NCBI GenBank assembly: GCA_016934415.1
Contig: JAFGSW010000026.1
Span: 1 to 53,011 of the forward strand
Length of the DNA: 53,011 bases
Reading direction: 5' to 3'
Source: Spirochaetales bacterium
GTDB taxonomy: Bacteria; Spirochaetota; Spirochaetia; SZUA-6; RPPD01
Shown here: one piece after another, positions 25,126 through 33,069 of the stretch
Position numbering within the stretch: the first letter of the stretch is position 1
How the letters are laid out: the number at the start of each line of letters is the position of its first letter
Position numbers and translations under genes: made by a program
Notes under the pieces: generated by a model
Told to the model about the DNA's origin: nothing
What the model saw: the letters and a program-made list of their open reading frames with translations, nothing else
The model's database searches: none

Positions 25126-25506
25126 TCATTCTATTTTGACGCCGCCGGGCACGAGAAAGGTGAGCGTGGGCAGGCTCGTCACCTGCCAGGTGATGTCCTT
25201 GCTGTGGACGATCGTGATGCGGTACTTGGCGTCGGTTGAGAGATCGGAAAGTCTCATGATCCACTTGGCGACGGATTTGATGCCGCTTGAGTTGAGGAAA
25301 TTCAGGCCGGTGAAATCAGCCTTGACTTCCTTCAATTTCTTCGAGATCATGCCTTGGTGTATCCGGTCGAAGAACGGATCGAGAATGATGCCCGGGTCCT
25401 CCATGTCGATGTCGCCCGCGAATGTGACGCCCAAGCCGTCGGGGATGTCGGCCGCCTCGATCTTGATTCGGTCATCGGAAATCGGTTGGATGTTCAACTG
25501 ATTCAT
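25126..25506 (-). CDS. STAS-like antagonist protein (slr1659-type regulator)
   Basis: 126 aa. The block LKEVKADFTGLNFLNSSGIKSVAKWIM resembles the phosphorylatable-serine region of anti-sigma-factor antagonists (DSSGL/I). The overall shape matches the slr1659 superfamily, an STAS-like group usually paired with an slr1658-type HATPase, as here. The likely phospho-site is one of the serines in NSSGIK. CAAGGAGACAGGC is a clear ribosome binding site. It lies 27 bp after the HATPase gene and 104 bp before the phosphatase gene on the same strand. Confidence 0.8.
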   Translation of the reverse strand: MNQLNIQPISDDRIKIEAADIPDGLGVTFAGDIDMEDPGIILDPFFDRIHQGMISKKLKEVKADFTGLNFLNSSGIKSVAKWIMRLSDLSTDAKYRITIVHSKDITWQVTSLPTLTFLVPGGVKIE

Positions 25507-25533
25507 GCCTGTCTCCTTGCTCGCCGCCTGGAT

Positions 25534-26016
25534 CTATTCGATGTCGATCGCCAATTTCACGACGTTGCTCTCCGTGATGTTGAGAGTGAGCTCGCCGCCC
25601 GTTTCGTAGCGGATGCGGGCGAGTCCCAGGTAGCTCTTCCCGTCGTTGCGGACGGCCGCCTCCTTCATCTGAGCGACGTAGACCTGGAGCGGGTCGCCTT
25701 TGATGATTTTTTGGAACACCTCCCGCAAGGTGGTGATCGATTGCGGGGTGGCGGAATTTTCCACCAGGATTGAAATCTTCTCCGTGGCTGGGGCGACGCG
25801 GATGAGGATGTGCGTGTCGTCGCGGGAGGCGTATTTCACCGCGTTCTCGAGAAGCTCGCTCGCCGCCAGGGCGATTTTATCGGCTTTCGTCTGGTCGACG
25901 ATGCTGATCGCCAGAAAATTCTGGATGAACCCGCGGACGCAGGCGATGTATTTCCAGCGCGGGCCGAATTTCAGCTCAATGTAGCCCTCGCGGTCGTTGG
26001 CGATGATGTCAGGCAT
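25534..26016 (-). CDS. HATPase-type regulator (slr1658-like, RsbW-related)
   Basis: 160 aa from the ATG at 26016, which follows a very strong GAGGAGGCGGG site. The N-box KIALAASELLENAVKYAS is that of GHKL ATPases of the RsbW/SpoIIAB type. The later G-boxes are not canonical (KSYLGLARIRYETGGELTLN), as in the slr1658 superfamily. It would bind or phosphorylate the STAS-like partner encoded just downstream. Kinase activity is uncertain because of the changed G2 region. Confidence 0.82.
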   Translation of the reverse strand: MPDIIANDREGYIELKFGPRWKYIACVRGFIQNFLAISIVDQTKADKIALAASELLENAVKYASRDDTHILIRVAPATEKISILVENSATPQSITTLREVFQKIIKGDPLQVYVAQMKEAAVRNDGKSYLGLARIRYETGGELTLNITESNVVKLAIDIE

Positions 26017-26035
26017 TTCCCGCCTCCTCGTTTTA

Positions 26036-26063
26036 ACTATATGGAAATCGTGAGCGTTTGCAA
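26036..26063 (-). promoter_or_regulatory. Promoter of the partner-switching operon
   Basis: On the minus strand TTGCAA, 16-nt spacer, TATAGT, ending about 20 nt before the HATPase ATG. Confidence 0.45.
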
Positions 26064-26182
26064 GCCGGGAATCCAAAAAATCGGGGGCCGGTCCTCGCCC
26101 GAAACGCGCGACTTTCCTTCATTTATACCCTCAACAATAGTCGCTTTTTATGACATAGTGGGTCTGGGAAGGAGAAGGATTC

Positions 26183-26479
26183 ATGCTCATCAATCTGGTA
26201 TACGCCCGGGTGAAGGACGAACACATTGAGGCCTTCAAGGCCGCCTGCCGGGAGAACGCGGCGGCGAGCCGGCATGAACCGCTCGTCGCGAGCTTCGACG
26301 TGCTCCAGGAGGCGGCCGAGCCCGCGCGTTTCGTCCTGCTGGAGGCGTTTCGCGATGAAAACGGGCCGAAGGCCCATAAGGAGAGCGTCCATTATAAAAA
26401 ATGGCGCGAGGCCGTGGCTCCCATGATGCGCGAAGAGCGCCGGAGCACCCGATGCGTCGACGTCGATTTCGCCCGCTAG
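26183..26479 (+). CDS. Antibiotic-biosynthesis-monooxygenase (ABM) domain protein
   Basis: 98 aa, one dimeric ferredoxin-like ABM domain: MLINLVYARVKDEHIEAFKAACRENAAASRHEP, then FDVLQEAAEPARFVLLEAFRDENGPKAHKESVHYKKWREAV. It closely resembles LsrG/YgiN-like proteins, which act on small oxygenated molecules without cofactors. AAGGAGAAGG precedes the ATG. It ends 16 bp before the iron alcohol dehydrogenase gene, so the two probably share an operon and a substrate pathway, as in other ABM/Fe-ADH pairs. The exact substrate is unknown. Confidence 0.85.
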   Translation: MLINLVYARVKDEHIEAFKAACRENAAASRHEPLVASFDVLQEAAEPARFVLLEAFRDENGPKAHKESVHYKKWREAVAPMMREERRSTRCVDVDFAR

Positions 26480-26495
26480 CGGAAGGCGTTCGGGA

Positions 26496-27650
26496 ATGAA
26501 CTTTCAATTCGCGACCGCCGGCCGAATCCTGTTCGGGCCGGGGACGTTCGCGCAGGCCTCCGGTATCGCCCTCGGACTCGGGCGGCGGCCCCTTCTCGTC
26601 GCCGGTCGGCGGCGCGGCCATCTCGCCGGACTGCTCGTCGAGCTCGAGGCGGCCGGCGCCGCGGTCGCCACCTTCACCGCGGCGGGCGAGCCCTCGACCG
26701 ATTCAATCGCCTCGGGACTCGCGCTCGCCCGCTCGTCCGGCTGCGACTCGGTGATCGCCGTGGGCGGCGGAAGCGCGCTCGATTCGGGTAAGGCGATCGC
26801 GGCGCTCATGGGTCAGGAAGGCGGGCTATTCGACTATCTCGAAGTGATCGGGAAGGCGCGGCCCCTGACGCGGCCCAAGGTCCCGCTTCTGGCCGCGCCC
26901 ACCACCGCCGGAACCGGCGCCGAGTGCACATGCAATGCCGTCATCCTCTCCCCCGAGCATCGGGTGAAGGTGAGCCTGCGTCATACCGAGCTCTTCCCGA
27001 CCGTGGCGCTCGTGGATCCCGAGCTCACGGCGACCCTCCCGCCGGCCGAGACCGCTTCAAGCGGACTCGACGCCCTCACCCAGCTGATCGAGCCGTTCGT
27101 GTCATCTTCCGCCCAACCCCTTACCGACGCCCTCTGCCGGGACGGAATCGTGCGCGCCGGCCGCTCTCTACAAAAAGCCTTCGCCGATGGGCGGGACGCC
27201 GCCGCCCGGACCGATATGTCCCTGGCGGCCATGTTTTCGGGGATGGCCCTCGCCAATGCCAAGCTCGGCGCCGTGCACGGCCTGGCCGGCCCCCTCGGCG
27301 GCCTGACCGGCGCGCCGCACGGTCTCCTCTGCGCCGCGCTCCTGCCGTCCGTCATGCAAACGAACGTCGCCGTTCTCCGCGAGCGCGGGGAAAACCGGCG
27401 GGCGCTCGACAGGTATGACGAGATCGCCCGCGCCCTCACCGGCTCACCCGGCGCCCGGGCGGAGGAAGGCGCGGCCTGGATCAAGGAACTCTGCGGTCGG
27501 CTTGCCGTTCCCTCGCTTTCCACGCTCGGTTTGAAACGGAACGACGTTTCTCTTCTCATTGAGAAAGCCCAAAAGGCTTCGAGCATGAAGGGGAATCCGG
27601 TATTGCTCTCCGCACGCGAGATTGAAAAAATCATCGAAGTGGCTTTTTGA
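26496..27650 (+). CDS. Iron-containing alcohol dehydrogenase
   Basis: 384 aa, group III ADH fold. The NAD-binding GGGSALDSGKAIA lies near residues 88-100, and TTAGTGAE marks the second cofactor block. Metal ligands are expected in SGLDALTQLIEPFVS, HGLAGPLGG and PHGLLCAALLP. The first His of the usual DALxHxxE is a Gln, a substitution seen in a branch of the family, so Zn or another metal is possible. It may oxidise a secondary alcohol or reduce an aldehyde made or used by the ABM-domain neighbour. No terminator with a T-run follows. Confidence 0.92.
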   Translation: MNFQFATAGRILFGPGTFAQASGIALGLGRRPLLVAGRRRGHLAGLLVELEAAGAAVATFTAAGEPSTDSIASGLALARSSGCDSVIAVGGGSALDSGKAIAALMGQEGGLFDYLEVIGKARPLTRPKVPLLAAPTTAGTGAECTCNAVILSPEHRVKVSLRHTELFPTVALVDPELTATLPPAETASSGLDALTQLIEPFVSSSAQPLTDALCRDGIVRAGRSLQKAFADGRDAAARTDMSLAAMFSGMALANAKLGAVHGLAGPLGGLTGAPHGLLCAALLPSVMQTNVAVLRERGENRRALDRYDEIARALTGSPGARAEEGAAWIKELCGRLAVPSLSTLGLKRNDVSLLIEKAQKASSMKGNPVLLSAREIEKIIEVAF

Positions 27651-27757
27651 TCGCCCGCGCGGCGGGCGTGTCGGATCTATTATTTCAACATTCGCTGAGC
27701 ATTAAAACTTTACTTTAGATCGCGACAAGCGGTTCTCCTTCGGAGGGAACTGGACGC

Positions 27758-27807
27758 CTCCACCAGCCGGTGGAGCCATGGGAGGGGGCTTGTGTAAGCC
27801 CCCTCCC
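27758..27807. repeat. Tandem GC-rich hairpins in a 600-bp gene-free gap
   Basis: CTCCACC (27758-27764) pairs with GGTGGAG (27769-27775). GGGAGGGGGCTT (27780-27791) pairs perfectly with AAGCCCCCTCCC (27796-27807) around GTGT. Further small hairpins follow (GCCCG/CGGGC near 27825-27836; GGCGCC...GGCGCC near 27868-27883). The gap 27651-28137 contains no credible gene; its short open frames lack ribosome binding sites and family likeness. The structures may form a repeat element, a terminator region or an unknown RNA. Confidence 0.55.
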
Positions 27808-28137
27808 GTGACCCTCCCCAACCCGCCCGCTTCGGGCATCCTGCCCTCAGAGGGCTCCGGGATTACGGCGCCCTCCATGGCGCCGCCTGCAGGATTTTCA
27901 ATTATATAGTCTCTCTTGTTTACTTCTTAATTAAGGGGATAGCCGTGTGAAAAAAATAGTATTGTCAATTATTATTTTTCGATAGTTAAGAGTCCAGTGG
28001 AAAAGCTTTGTGTGTTTTGACACAATGCCACAACCGCGGTTGAAAAAATAGATTGATATGTAAGCCCGGCGTCAGCCGGCGAGAAGAAAATCTCACGGCC
28101 CGCGCGGCCGCGGAGCGCATCGATATAAATATTCCGG

Positions 28138-28166
28138 TTGCCGAAACGCGGGCGACGCGATATAAT
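28138..28166 (+). promoter_or_regulatory. Promoter of purA
   Basis: TTGCCG, 17-nt spacer, perfect TATAAT. Predicted start near 28173, leaving a leader of about 90 nt. Confidence 0.55.
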
Positions 28167-28261
28167 GCATTGGAAAAAGACGATGCGAACCGCCCCCGCG
28201 GGCTCTTCCACGGCTTCTTTCACCGAAAAAAATCAAATTCAACCAAAGCGAGGTTTTGAGC

Positions 28262-29539
28262 ATGCCCGTTACTGCGATCGTGGGCGCCAATTGGGGCGAT
28301 GAAGGCAAAGGTAAAATCACCGATTTTCTAGCCGCGCGGGCCGACGTGGTGCTCCGCTTCCAGGGCGGCAACAACGCCGGCCACACCATCATCAACAATT
28401 TCGGAAAATCGGTCCTGCATCTCCTGCCGGCGGGCGTGTTCTACCCGCACACCGTGAACGTCATCTGCCCGGGTGTGGCCTTGAACATCCCGGCCCTGCT
28501 CAAGGAGCTCGACGGCCTGAAAGAACGCGGAATCCCCGCGCCGAAACTCCGCATCTCGGACCGGGCCCAGGTGGTCCTCCCCTATCACCTTCTCCTCGAC
28601 GAGTACGAGGAAGAGCGGCTGGCCGACCGCAAGTTCGGCTCCACCAAAAAAGGCATCGCACCGTTTTACTCGGACAAGTACTCCAAGCTCGGCGTCCAAG
28701 TGGCCGATCTCTACGACGAGCCGCGCCTGCGCGCCCGTCTCGCCCAATCGCTCTCCATCAAGAACGTCCTCTTCGAGCATCTTTATAAAAAGCCGAAGAT
28801 CGCCGTCGACGACCTCATCCCCGAGCTTCTTGAACAGGGCAAGCGCATCGAGCCGATGGTCGCGGACACGACCGCTCTGCTCGCCGAAGCGCTGGCCGCG
28901 GGAAAAAATATCCTCGCCGAGGGCCAGCTCGGCGCGCTGCGCGACCCCGACCACGGCATCTACCCTTTCCCCACATCCTCATCCCCGCTCGCCGGGTTCG
29001 TCCCAGTGGGCGCCGGCGTCCCGGCCCACGCCGTCACCCGGATCGTGACGGTCGTCAAGGCCTACTCGTCCTGCGTGGGAACGGGCCCCTTCGCGGTCGA
29101 GCTCTTCGGCCCCGAGGGCGAAGAGCTGCGCCAACACGGCGGCGACGCCGGCGAGTACGGCGCCACCACCGGCCGACCTCGGCGGGTGGGCTGGTTCGAC
29201 GGAGTGGCCACCCGCTACGGCTGCCGAGTGCAGGGAGCCACGGAAGTCGTCCTCACCGTACTCGACGCACTCGGCTACCTTGATGAGATCAAGATCTGCA
29301 CCGCCTACGAGATCGACGGGAAAAAAACGATTGAGTTCCCGAATCCGTCTCTCCTCGACCGGGCCGAGGCAATCTACGAAACTCTGCCCGGCTGGAAATG
29401 CGACATCTCAAAAGCCCGCTCCTTCAAGGACCTTCCCGAACACGCGCGCCGGTACGTGCTCCTGATCGAAAAGTTCATCGGCGTACCAGTCAAATGGATC
29501 TCCGTCGGACCGGAGCGTGAGGCAATGATCTGCCGCTGA
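28262..29539 (+). CDS. purA: Adenylosuccinate synthetase
   Basis: 425 aa. It joins IMP and aspartate using GTP in AMP synthesis. The GTP-binding loop GANWGDEGKGK is near residues 8-18 and FQGGNNAGHT near 33-42. Later conserved blocks are DPDHGIYPFPTSSS, VVKAYSSCVGTGPF and GRPRRVGWFD. The ATG at 28262 is used instead of a TTG two codons earlier because AGCGAGG is then well spaced. The EGQLGALRDPDHG block differs from the usual EGAQGTLLDIDHG but keeps the key acidic and His residues. No purine genes adjoin. Confidence 0.96.
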   Translation: MPVTAIVGANWGDEGKGKITDFLAARADVVLRFQGGNNAGHTIINNFGKSVLHLLPAGVFYPHTVNVICPGVALNIPALLKELDGLKERGIPAPKLRISDRAQVVLPYHLLLDEYEEERLADRKFGSTKKGIAPFYSDKYSKLGVQVADLYDEPRLRARLAQSLSIKNVLFEHLYKKPKIAVDDLIPELLEQGKRIEPMVADTTALLAEALAAGKNILAEGQLGALRDPDHGIYPFPTSSSPLAGFVPVGAGVPAHAVTRIVTVVKAYSSCVGTGPFAVELFGPEGEELRQHGGDAGEYGATTGRPRRVGWFDGVATRYGCRVQGATEVVLTVLDALGYLDEIKICTAYEIDGKKTIEFPNPSLLDRAEAIYETLPGWKCDISKARSFKDLPEHARRYVLLIEKFIGVPVKWISVGPEREAMICR

Positions 29540-29703
29540 GGGTGGGAGCGCGAAGAAAATCCCGGATTATACATAACGGAAATCCACTCGGCGGAACCTC
29601 GTAGTGTCATGAGAAGGGCACAGTGAAAAGAGTCGGGGCAAGGGCATGTTCGCGTCAACGTCCCCGGCGGACTCCGCGCCCCGCTTTCCGCGAGTGCGTA
29701 GAG

Positions 29704-29740
29704 CAGGTTGTTGAAAAAGTGGTCCTTTTTCAACAGCCTG
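29704..29740. repeat. 16-bp inverted repeat, possible mobile-element scar
   Basis: The arms CAGGTTGTTGAAAAAG (29704-29719) and CTTTTTCAACAGCCTG (29725-29740) match except for one base, around TGGTC. GGCTGTTGAAAAA-like sequences are frequent at ends of insertion sequences and MITEs. Here it directly precedes a broken glycoside-hydrolase fragment, so it may mark a deletion or insertion point. It could also act as a bidirectional terminator. Confidence 0.5.
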
Positions 29741-29752
29741 ATAGGGACTTTC

Positions 29753-29812
29753 ACCAATCCCGTCGTTTCGGGATTTCATCCCGACCCGAGTATCTGCCGC
29801 GTCGGGGACGGA
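29753..29812 (+). pseudogene. Relic of a GH43 glycoside hydrolase (N-terminal fragment)
   Basis: In frame on the plus strand, 20 codons read TNPVVSGFHPDPSICRVGDG. This is the characteristic N-terminus of GH43 beta-xylosidases and arabinofuranosidases, including the catalytic-base Asp of HPDPS. Family likeness stops after this point and the rest of the enzyme (about 300 residues or more) is gone. It has no start codon of its own; upstream is the inverted repeat. The gap 29540-29888 contains nothing else recognisable. The other xylan-related genes nearby make the identification more plausible. Confidence 0.65.
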
Positions 29813-29888
29813 CGCTTCCATACCGAAGCGCGCTTCGACGGGTGGATTTCGTTTCTCGTCAGCGCTCAACGTCCGGGGAGTATACCGT

Positions 29889-30401
29889 TCAGAACCGCCA
29901 GCGCTCGTAACAAACGAAGGTGCCGATCGCGTTCCGCTTGGAGTGGCTCCCCCCGCCGGCCGGATAGCCGACGGGCATGAGCTCCACCACGGAGACGTTT
30001 TCCGGTATGCCGAGGAGCGATCTGATACGGCCGGGATCGAACGATCCGATCCAGCAGGTTGCGAGGCTTTCGGCTGTCGCCGCCAGGGCAATGTGCTCCA
30101 TGGCAATGGCGAGGTCGATGCCGGAGACCGGTTGTCCGCAGCGCATGACGTAGTCGGACACGCTGCACCCGACGATGATCGCGGCCGCCCGGGCGATAAA
30201 CGTCTGGTTATTGGCCGCGGCGGCCGTCTTGTTCCGGAGCCGTTCGTCGGTGACTACGATAAAGCGCCAGTCCTGCAGATTTTTGGCCGAAGGCGCGAGC
30301 CGGGCCGCCTCCAGGATTCGATCGAGTTTCTCTTTCTCGATCGGTTTATCCGTAAACTTCCGACAGGAATATCGCAGCCGTATCGCCTCATATAAATTCA
30401 T
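29889..30401 (-). CDS. Nitroreductase family protein
   Basis: 170 aa, the short form of the FMN-dependent nitroreductase fold. The N-terminal MNLYEAIRLRYSCRKFTDKPIEKEKLDRILEAARLAPSAKNLQDWRFIVV has the RxSxRxF and PSxxNxQ-W cofactor blocks. GIDLAIAMEHIALAATAESLATCWIGSF and MPVGYPAG complete the family pattern. It would reduce nitro, quinone or flavin-type substrates with NAD(P)H. CAAGGAGAATGAA precedes the ATG. It is divergent from the sugar kinase at 30482 and has no clear link to the polysaccharide genes. Confidence 0.92.
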   Translation of the reverse strand: MNLYEAIRLRYSCRKFTDKPIEKEKLDRILEAARLAPSAKNLQDWRFIVVTDERLRNKTAAAANNQTFIARAAAIIVGCSVSDYVMRCGQPVSGIDLAIAMEHIALAATAESLATCWIGSFDPGRIRSLLGIPENVSVVELMPVGYPAGGGSHSKRNAIGTFVCYERWRF

Positions 30402-30419
30402 TTCATTCTCCTTGTCGCA

Positions 30420-30448
30420 ACTTTACTCACGTTGTGCCGGACATTCAA
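30420..30448 (-). promoter_or_regulatory. Promoter of the nitroreductase gene
   Basis: On the minus strand TTGAAT, 17-nt spacer, TAAAGT. Predicted start near 30413, just ahead of the ribosome binding site. Confidence 0.4.
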
Positions 30449-30481
30449 GACAAGAAGTCGTGAAGTATGGTAAGGTCTCCC

Positions 30482-31657
30482 ATGGGTGAACAGTGCGAAG
30501 CTCTCGTCGCCGGACACATCTGCCTCGATATCATCCCCGATTTTTCCGATTCCCGGACGCGGCCCGAGGCGCTCTTCGCTCCCGGGAGCCTCGTTCGAAT
30601 CGGCCGGCCGGCGATCTCCTCCGGCGGTCCCGTGTCCAACACCGGTCTGGCCCTGCACAGGCTCGGCGTCCGCACCCGCCTGGTCGGCAAGACCGGCGAC
30701 GACCTGTTCGGCCGCGCCCTCCGCGAGGCGATGGAAGCGTGCGGGTCCGGCCTCTCCTCCGGCCTGGTTGCCGACGGGAAGACCGATACGTCTTATACCC
30801 TCATTGTAAGTCCGCCCGGCATGGACAGGATTTTCTTCCACTGCCCGGGCGCCAATGACGAGTTCCGTGCGGACGACGTAACCTCCGCGCACCTCGCCGG
30901 CGTGCGCTTGTTTCATTTCGGTTATCCGCCGGTGATGCGGCGCATGTTCTCGGGCGGGGGCCGTGAATTGACCGAGCTCTTCCGCCGCGCCAAGGCCGAG
31001 GGCGCCACCACGTCGCTTGATCTGACCCTGCCCGATCCGGCCTCCGAGGGGGGCCGGGCCGATTGGGGAAAGATTCTTCGGAATACGCTGCCGTTCGTGG
31101 ACGTATTCATTCCCAGCTTCGAGGAGATCCTCTTTATGCTCCGGCGGCCGCTCTACGATGGAGCCTCACGGTCCGCGGGCGGGGCGCTCGCCGCGGCCGA
31201 GCCCGCGCTCCTTCCGGAGTTGGGCGCCGAGCTCGCCGGCATGGGGCCCGCGATCGTCGGCCTCAAGCTCGGGGACCGCGGTCTCTACCTGCGTACCTCG
31301 GGGCGCGAGATTCTGAAATCCATCGGCCGGGCGCGACCGGCCGACGCGGGCGCCTGGGCCGATCGCGAGCTCATCTCGCCGTGCTTTGACGTGACGGCGG
31401 CCGGTACGACCGGAGCCGGAGACGCCACCTTCGCCGGATTTCTGGCCGCGCTCCTCAAGGGATCGTCTCCCGAGGATTCGGTGACCGCGGCCGTGGCCGT
31501 GGGCGCGTGCTGCGTGGAGGCGCTCGACGCCGTGAGCGGGATACGGTCATGGGAGGAAACACTGCGCCGAATACGGTCCGGCTGGAGTCGAAAGGAACTC
31601 ATGCTGGCTCCGGAGGGATGGCGACTGGACGCGGAAAGCCGTTTGTGGCTGCATTGA
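30482..31657 (+). CDS. PfkB-family carbohydrate kinase
   Basis: 391 aa from the ATG at 30482, which has TAAGG about 7 nt upstream; an ATG at 30467 is the alternative. The ribokinase fold is clear: GHICLDIIPDF at the start, SGGPVSNTGLALHRLG substrate block, VGKTGDDLFGRAL, and the ATP/anion-hole motif AAGTTGAGDATFAGFLAALL with the catalytic Asp. It would phosphorylate a sugar or sugar acid. It is longer than typical PfkB proteins (about 300-330 aa) because of extra sequence around LRRPLYDGASRSAGG and a C-terminal tail. It sits between two polysaccharide-enzyme relics. Confidence 0.9.
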   Translation: MGEQCEALVAGHICLDIIPDFSDSRTRPEALFAPGSLVRIGRPAISSGGPVSNTGLALHRLGVRTRLVGKTGDDLFGRALREAMEACGSGLSSGLVADGKTDTSYTLIVSPPGMDRIFFHCPGANDEFRADDVTSAHLAGVRLFHFGYPPVMRRMFSGGGRELTELFRRAKAEGATTSLDLTLPDPASEGGRADWGKILRNTLPFVDVFIPSFEEILFMLRRPLYDGASRSAGGALAAAEPALLPELGAELAGMGPAIVGLKLGDRGLYLRTSGREILKSIGRARPADAGAWADRELISPCFDVTAAGTTGAGDATFAGFLAALLKGSSPEDSVTAAVAVGACCVEALDAVSGIRSWEETLRRIRSGWSRKELMLAPEGWRLDAESRLWLH

Positions 31658-31763
31658 TGTGCCGGCCATGATTCAACTCGTCTTCCCGCCCCATCGCTTG
31701 AATCCCGATCCCGTTTCCACTATCATCTCCGTCAAGGGTCAGGCTGGAGTGCAGGCCCCGCTG

Positions 31764-32216
31764 GGGGGAATCCTCGTCAAATATCACATGAACTCGATGA
31801 CCCCGGGCAATTGGATGAAGATGATTTTGACACTGAACATGAACGCAAGCGCGGCGGCGGTCAAGGAGGCGACGGGCGAGGCCGGCAATCTCCGGACTGA
31901 GAAAAACGAATGGCACGTGACTTTCGGAGACGATTCGTACGTGAGGAAAGCCTTTGAATCCGCCAGGAAGTATACGGAAAAGTACGGCGAGACCCAGATG
32001 AAACTCTATTACAAGGACTATGCCACGTCGATCCCGGCCAACGCCGACGGGATCGTCCGACTCTGCAAGCCCCTCTTCGAGGCGGGATTTCTGGACGGGA
32101 TTGGAATGCAGGAACACGACAGGATCGGTGTACCGGCGGCGGAGGCGTGGATCGCCTCGTACGACAAATTTTACCCGATCTGCAGTGAGATGGCCGTCAC
32201 CGAGCTCGATGTCAAC
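31764..32216 (+). pseudogene. Decayed GH10 xylanase, internally deleted and 3'-truncated
   Basis: In one open frame, GGILVKYHMNSMTPGNWMK (31764-31820) is the start of a GH10 domain (HFNSVTPENxMK). The segment 31908-32216 then matches the later half: SYVRKAFESARKY, KLYYKDY, DGIGMQEH and AVTELDV with the nucleophile Glu. The region that should hold the acid/base Asn-Glu is missing, replaced by about 27 unrelated codons, and the final barrel strands are absent. The frame then runs into the antisense of the methyltransferase gene. A complete GH10 gene lies at 37477, so this is a dead paralogue. Confidence 0.75.
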
Positions 32217-32233
32217 ACCACCAGCATTCGCAG

Positions 32234-33031
32234 TCACCTCCCACGCGCTATCATGACGATCTCGCCTGAAGCTCCCTCGCCGAAGGGGCTTATATCGAAA
32301 TCACCGTACACGTGTTCGACCGCAAACCCGGCGCGCTCGAGAAGGTGCTCGGCCTCGTAACGGAAGAGATAGCGCAGGGCGAGGGGCTGGACGAGCCGTT
32401 CCTCGCGGCCGTCCGGTTGCGTGACGTAGTAGACGAGCTCCGAGCGGATAATCTGGTTGATGAGATCTTTCTCCCGAACGAGGGTCATTCGCCTTACCTT
32501 GCGGCCGTCAGGGAGGTCGAGAACCTCCCGCTCTTCCGTTTCCCGTCCGACGCTGTCTTCCAACAGGATTTCTAGCGACGGATTGAACAGGTCGAGGATG
32601 AACCGGCCGCCGGGAGAGAGATGGGTGTGGACGCGCTCCAGGCACGCGAGCTCGTCTTCCACCGTGAGGAGATGCTGGAAAGGCCGGAAGGGGACTATGA
32701 TCAGGGCGAATTTTTTCCCCAGGTCGAAGGAGCGCATGTCGCCCGGCGCCAGGGTGACGCGTCGGCGCACGTCATCGGGCTCAGCCGACAGTTTCTCGCG
32801 GCACCGATCAAGCATGGCGGGCGAGGAATCGACTCCGGTGACGTCAATGCCGGCCCGTGCGGTATGGATGAGAAGGCGGCCCGTGCCGCAGCCGAGCTCG
32901 AGCACCGGTCCGCCGAATTCGACCGCAGCCCGGACGTAGAATGCCACATCCTTCCGTTCCCGATAGAATTCGACGTTGTCGTAGAATTGGGCGGAGGAGG
33001 AGTATTCGTCGCCAAGGTTCGTGTCCGGCAT
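32234..33031 (-). CDS. Class I SAM-dependent methyltransferase
   Basis: 265 aa. The SAM-binding motif VLELGCGTGRLLIHTARAG is followed by VTGVDSSPAMLDRCREKL, GDMRSFDLGKKFALIIVPFRPFQHL and the later LSPGGRFILDLFNP. The C-terminal part (GEEERLVQPLALRYLFRYEAEHLLERAGF) is typical of small-molecule methyltransferases of this subgroup. AAAGGA is well placed before the ATG. Its 3' end abuts the GH10 relic, suggesting that a rearrangement joined the two. Substrate unknown. Confidence 0.88.
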   Translation of the reverse strand: MPDTNLGDEYSSSAQFYDNVEFYRERKDVAFYVRAAVEFGGPVLELGCGTGRLLIHTARAGIDVTGVDSSPAMLDRCREKLSAEPDDVRRRVTLAPGDMRSFDLGKKFALIIVPFRPFQHLLTVEDELACLERVHTHLSPGGRFILDLFNPSLEILLEDSVGRETEEREVLDLPDGRKVRRMTLVREKDLINQIIRSELVYYVTQPDGREERLVQPLALRYLFRYEAEHLLERAGFAVEHVYGDFDISPFGEGASGEIVMIARGR

Positions 33032-33069
33032 TGATATTCCTTTATAAGATCTATAAATACGCCTTGAGT

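Noticed and set aside
27758-27883. Possible CRISPR or tandem repeat array
   Set aside because: The structures are different hairpins, not regularly spaced identical repeats; no cas genes are present.
27972-28259. Short open frames on both strands ahead of purA
   Set aside because: They overlap the purA promoter, lack ribosome binding sites and show no protein-like pattern.
29704-29740. Complete insertion sequence
   Set aside because: There is an inverted repeat but no transposase frame anywhere in the window.
31599-32237. 212-codon minus-strand frame opposite the GH10 relic
   Set aside because: The plus frame carries recognisable GH10 segments; the minus frame has no family likeness.
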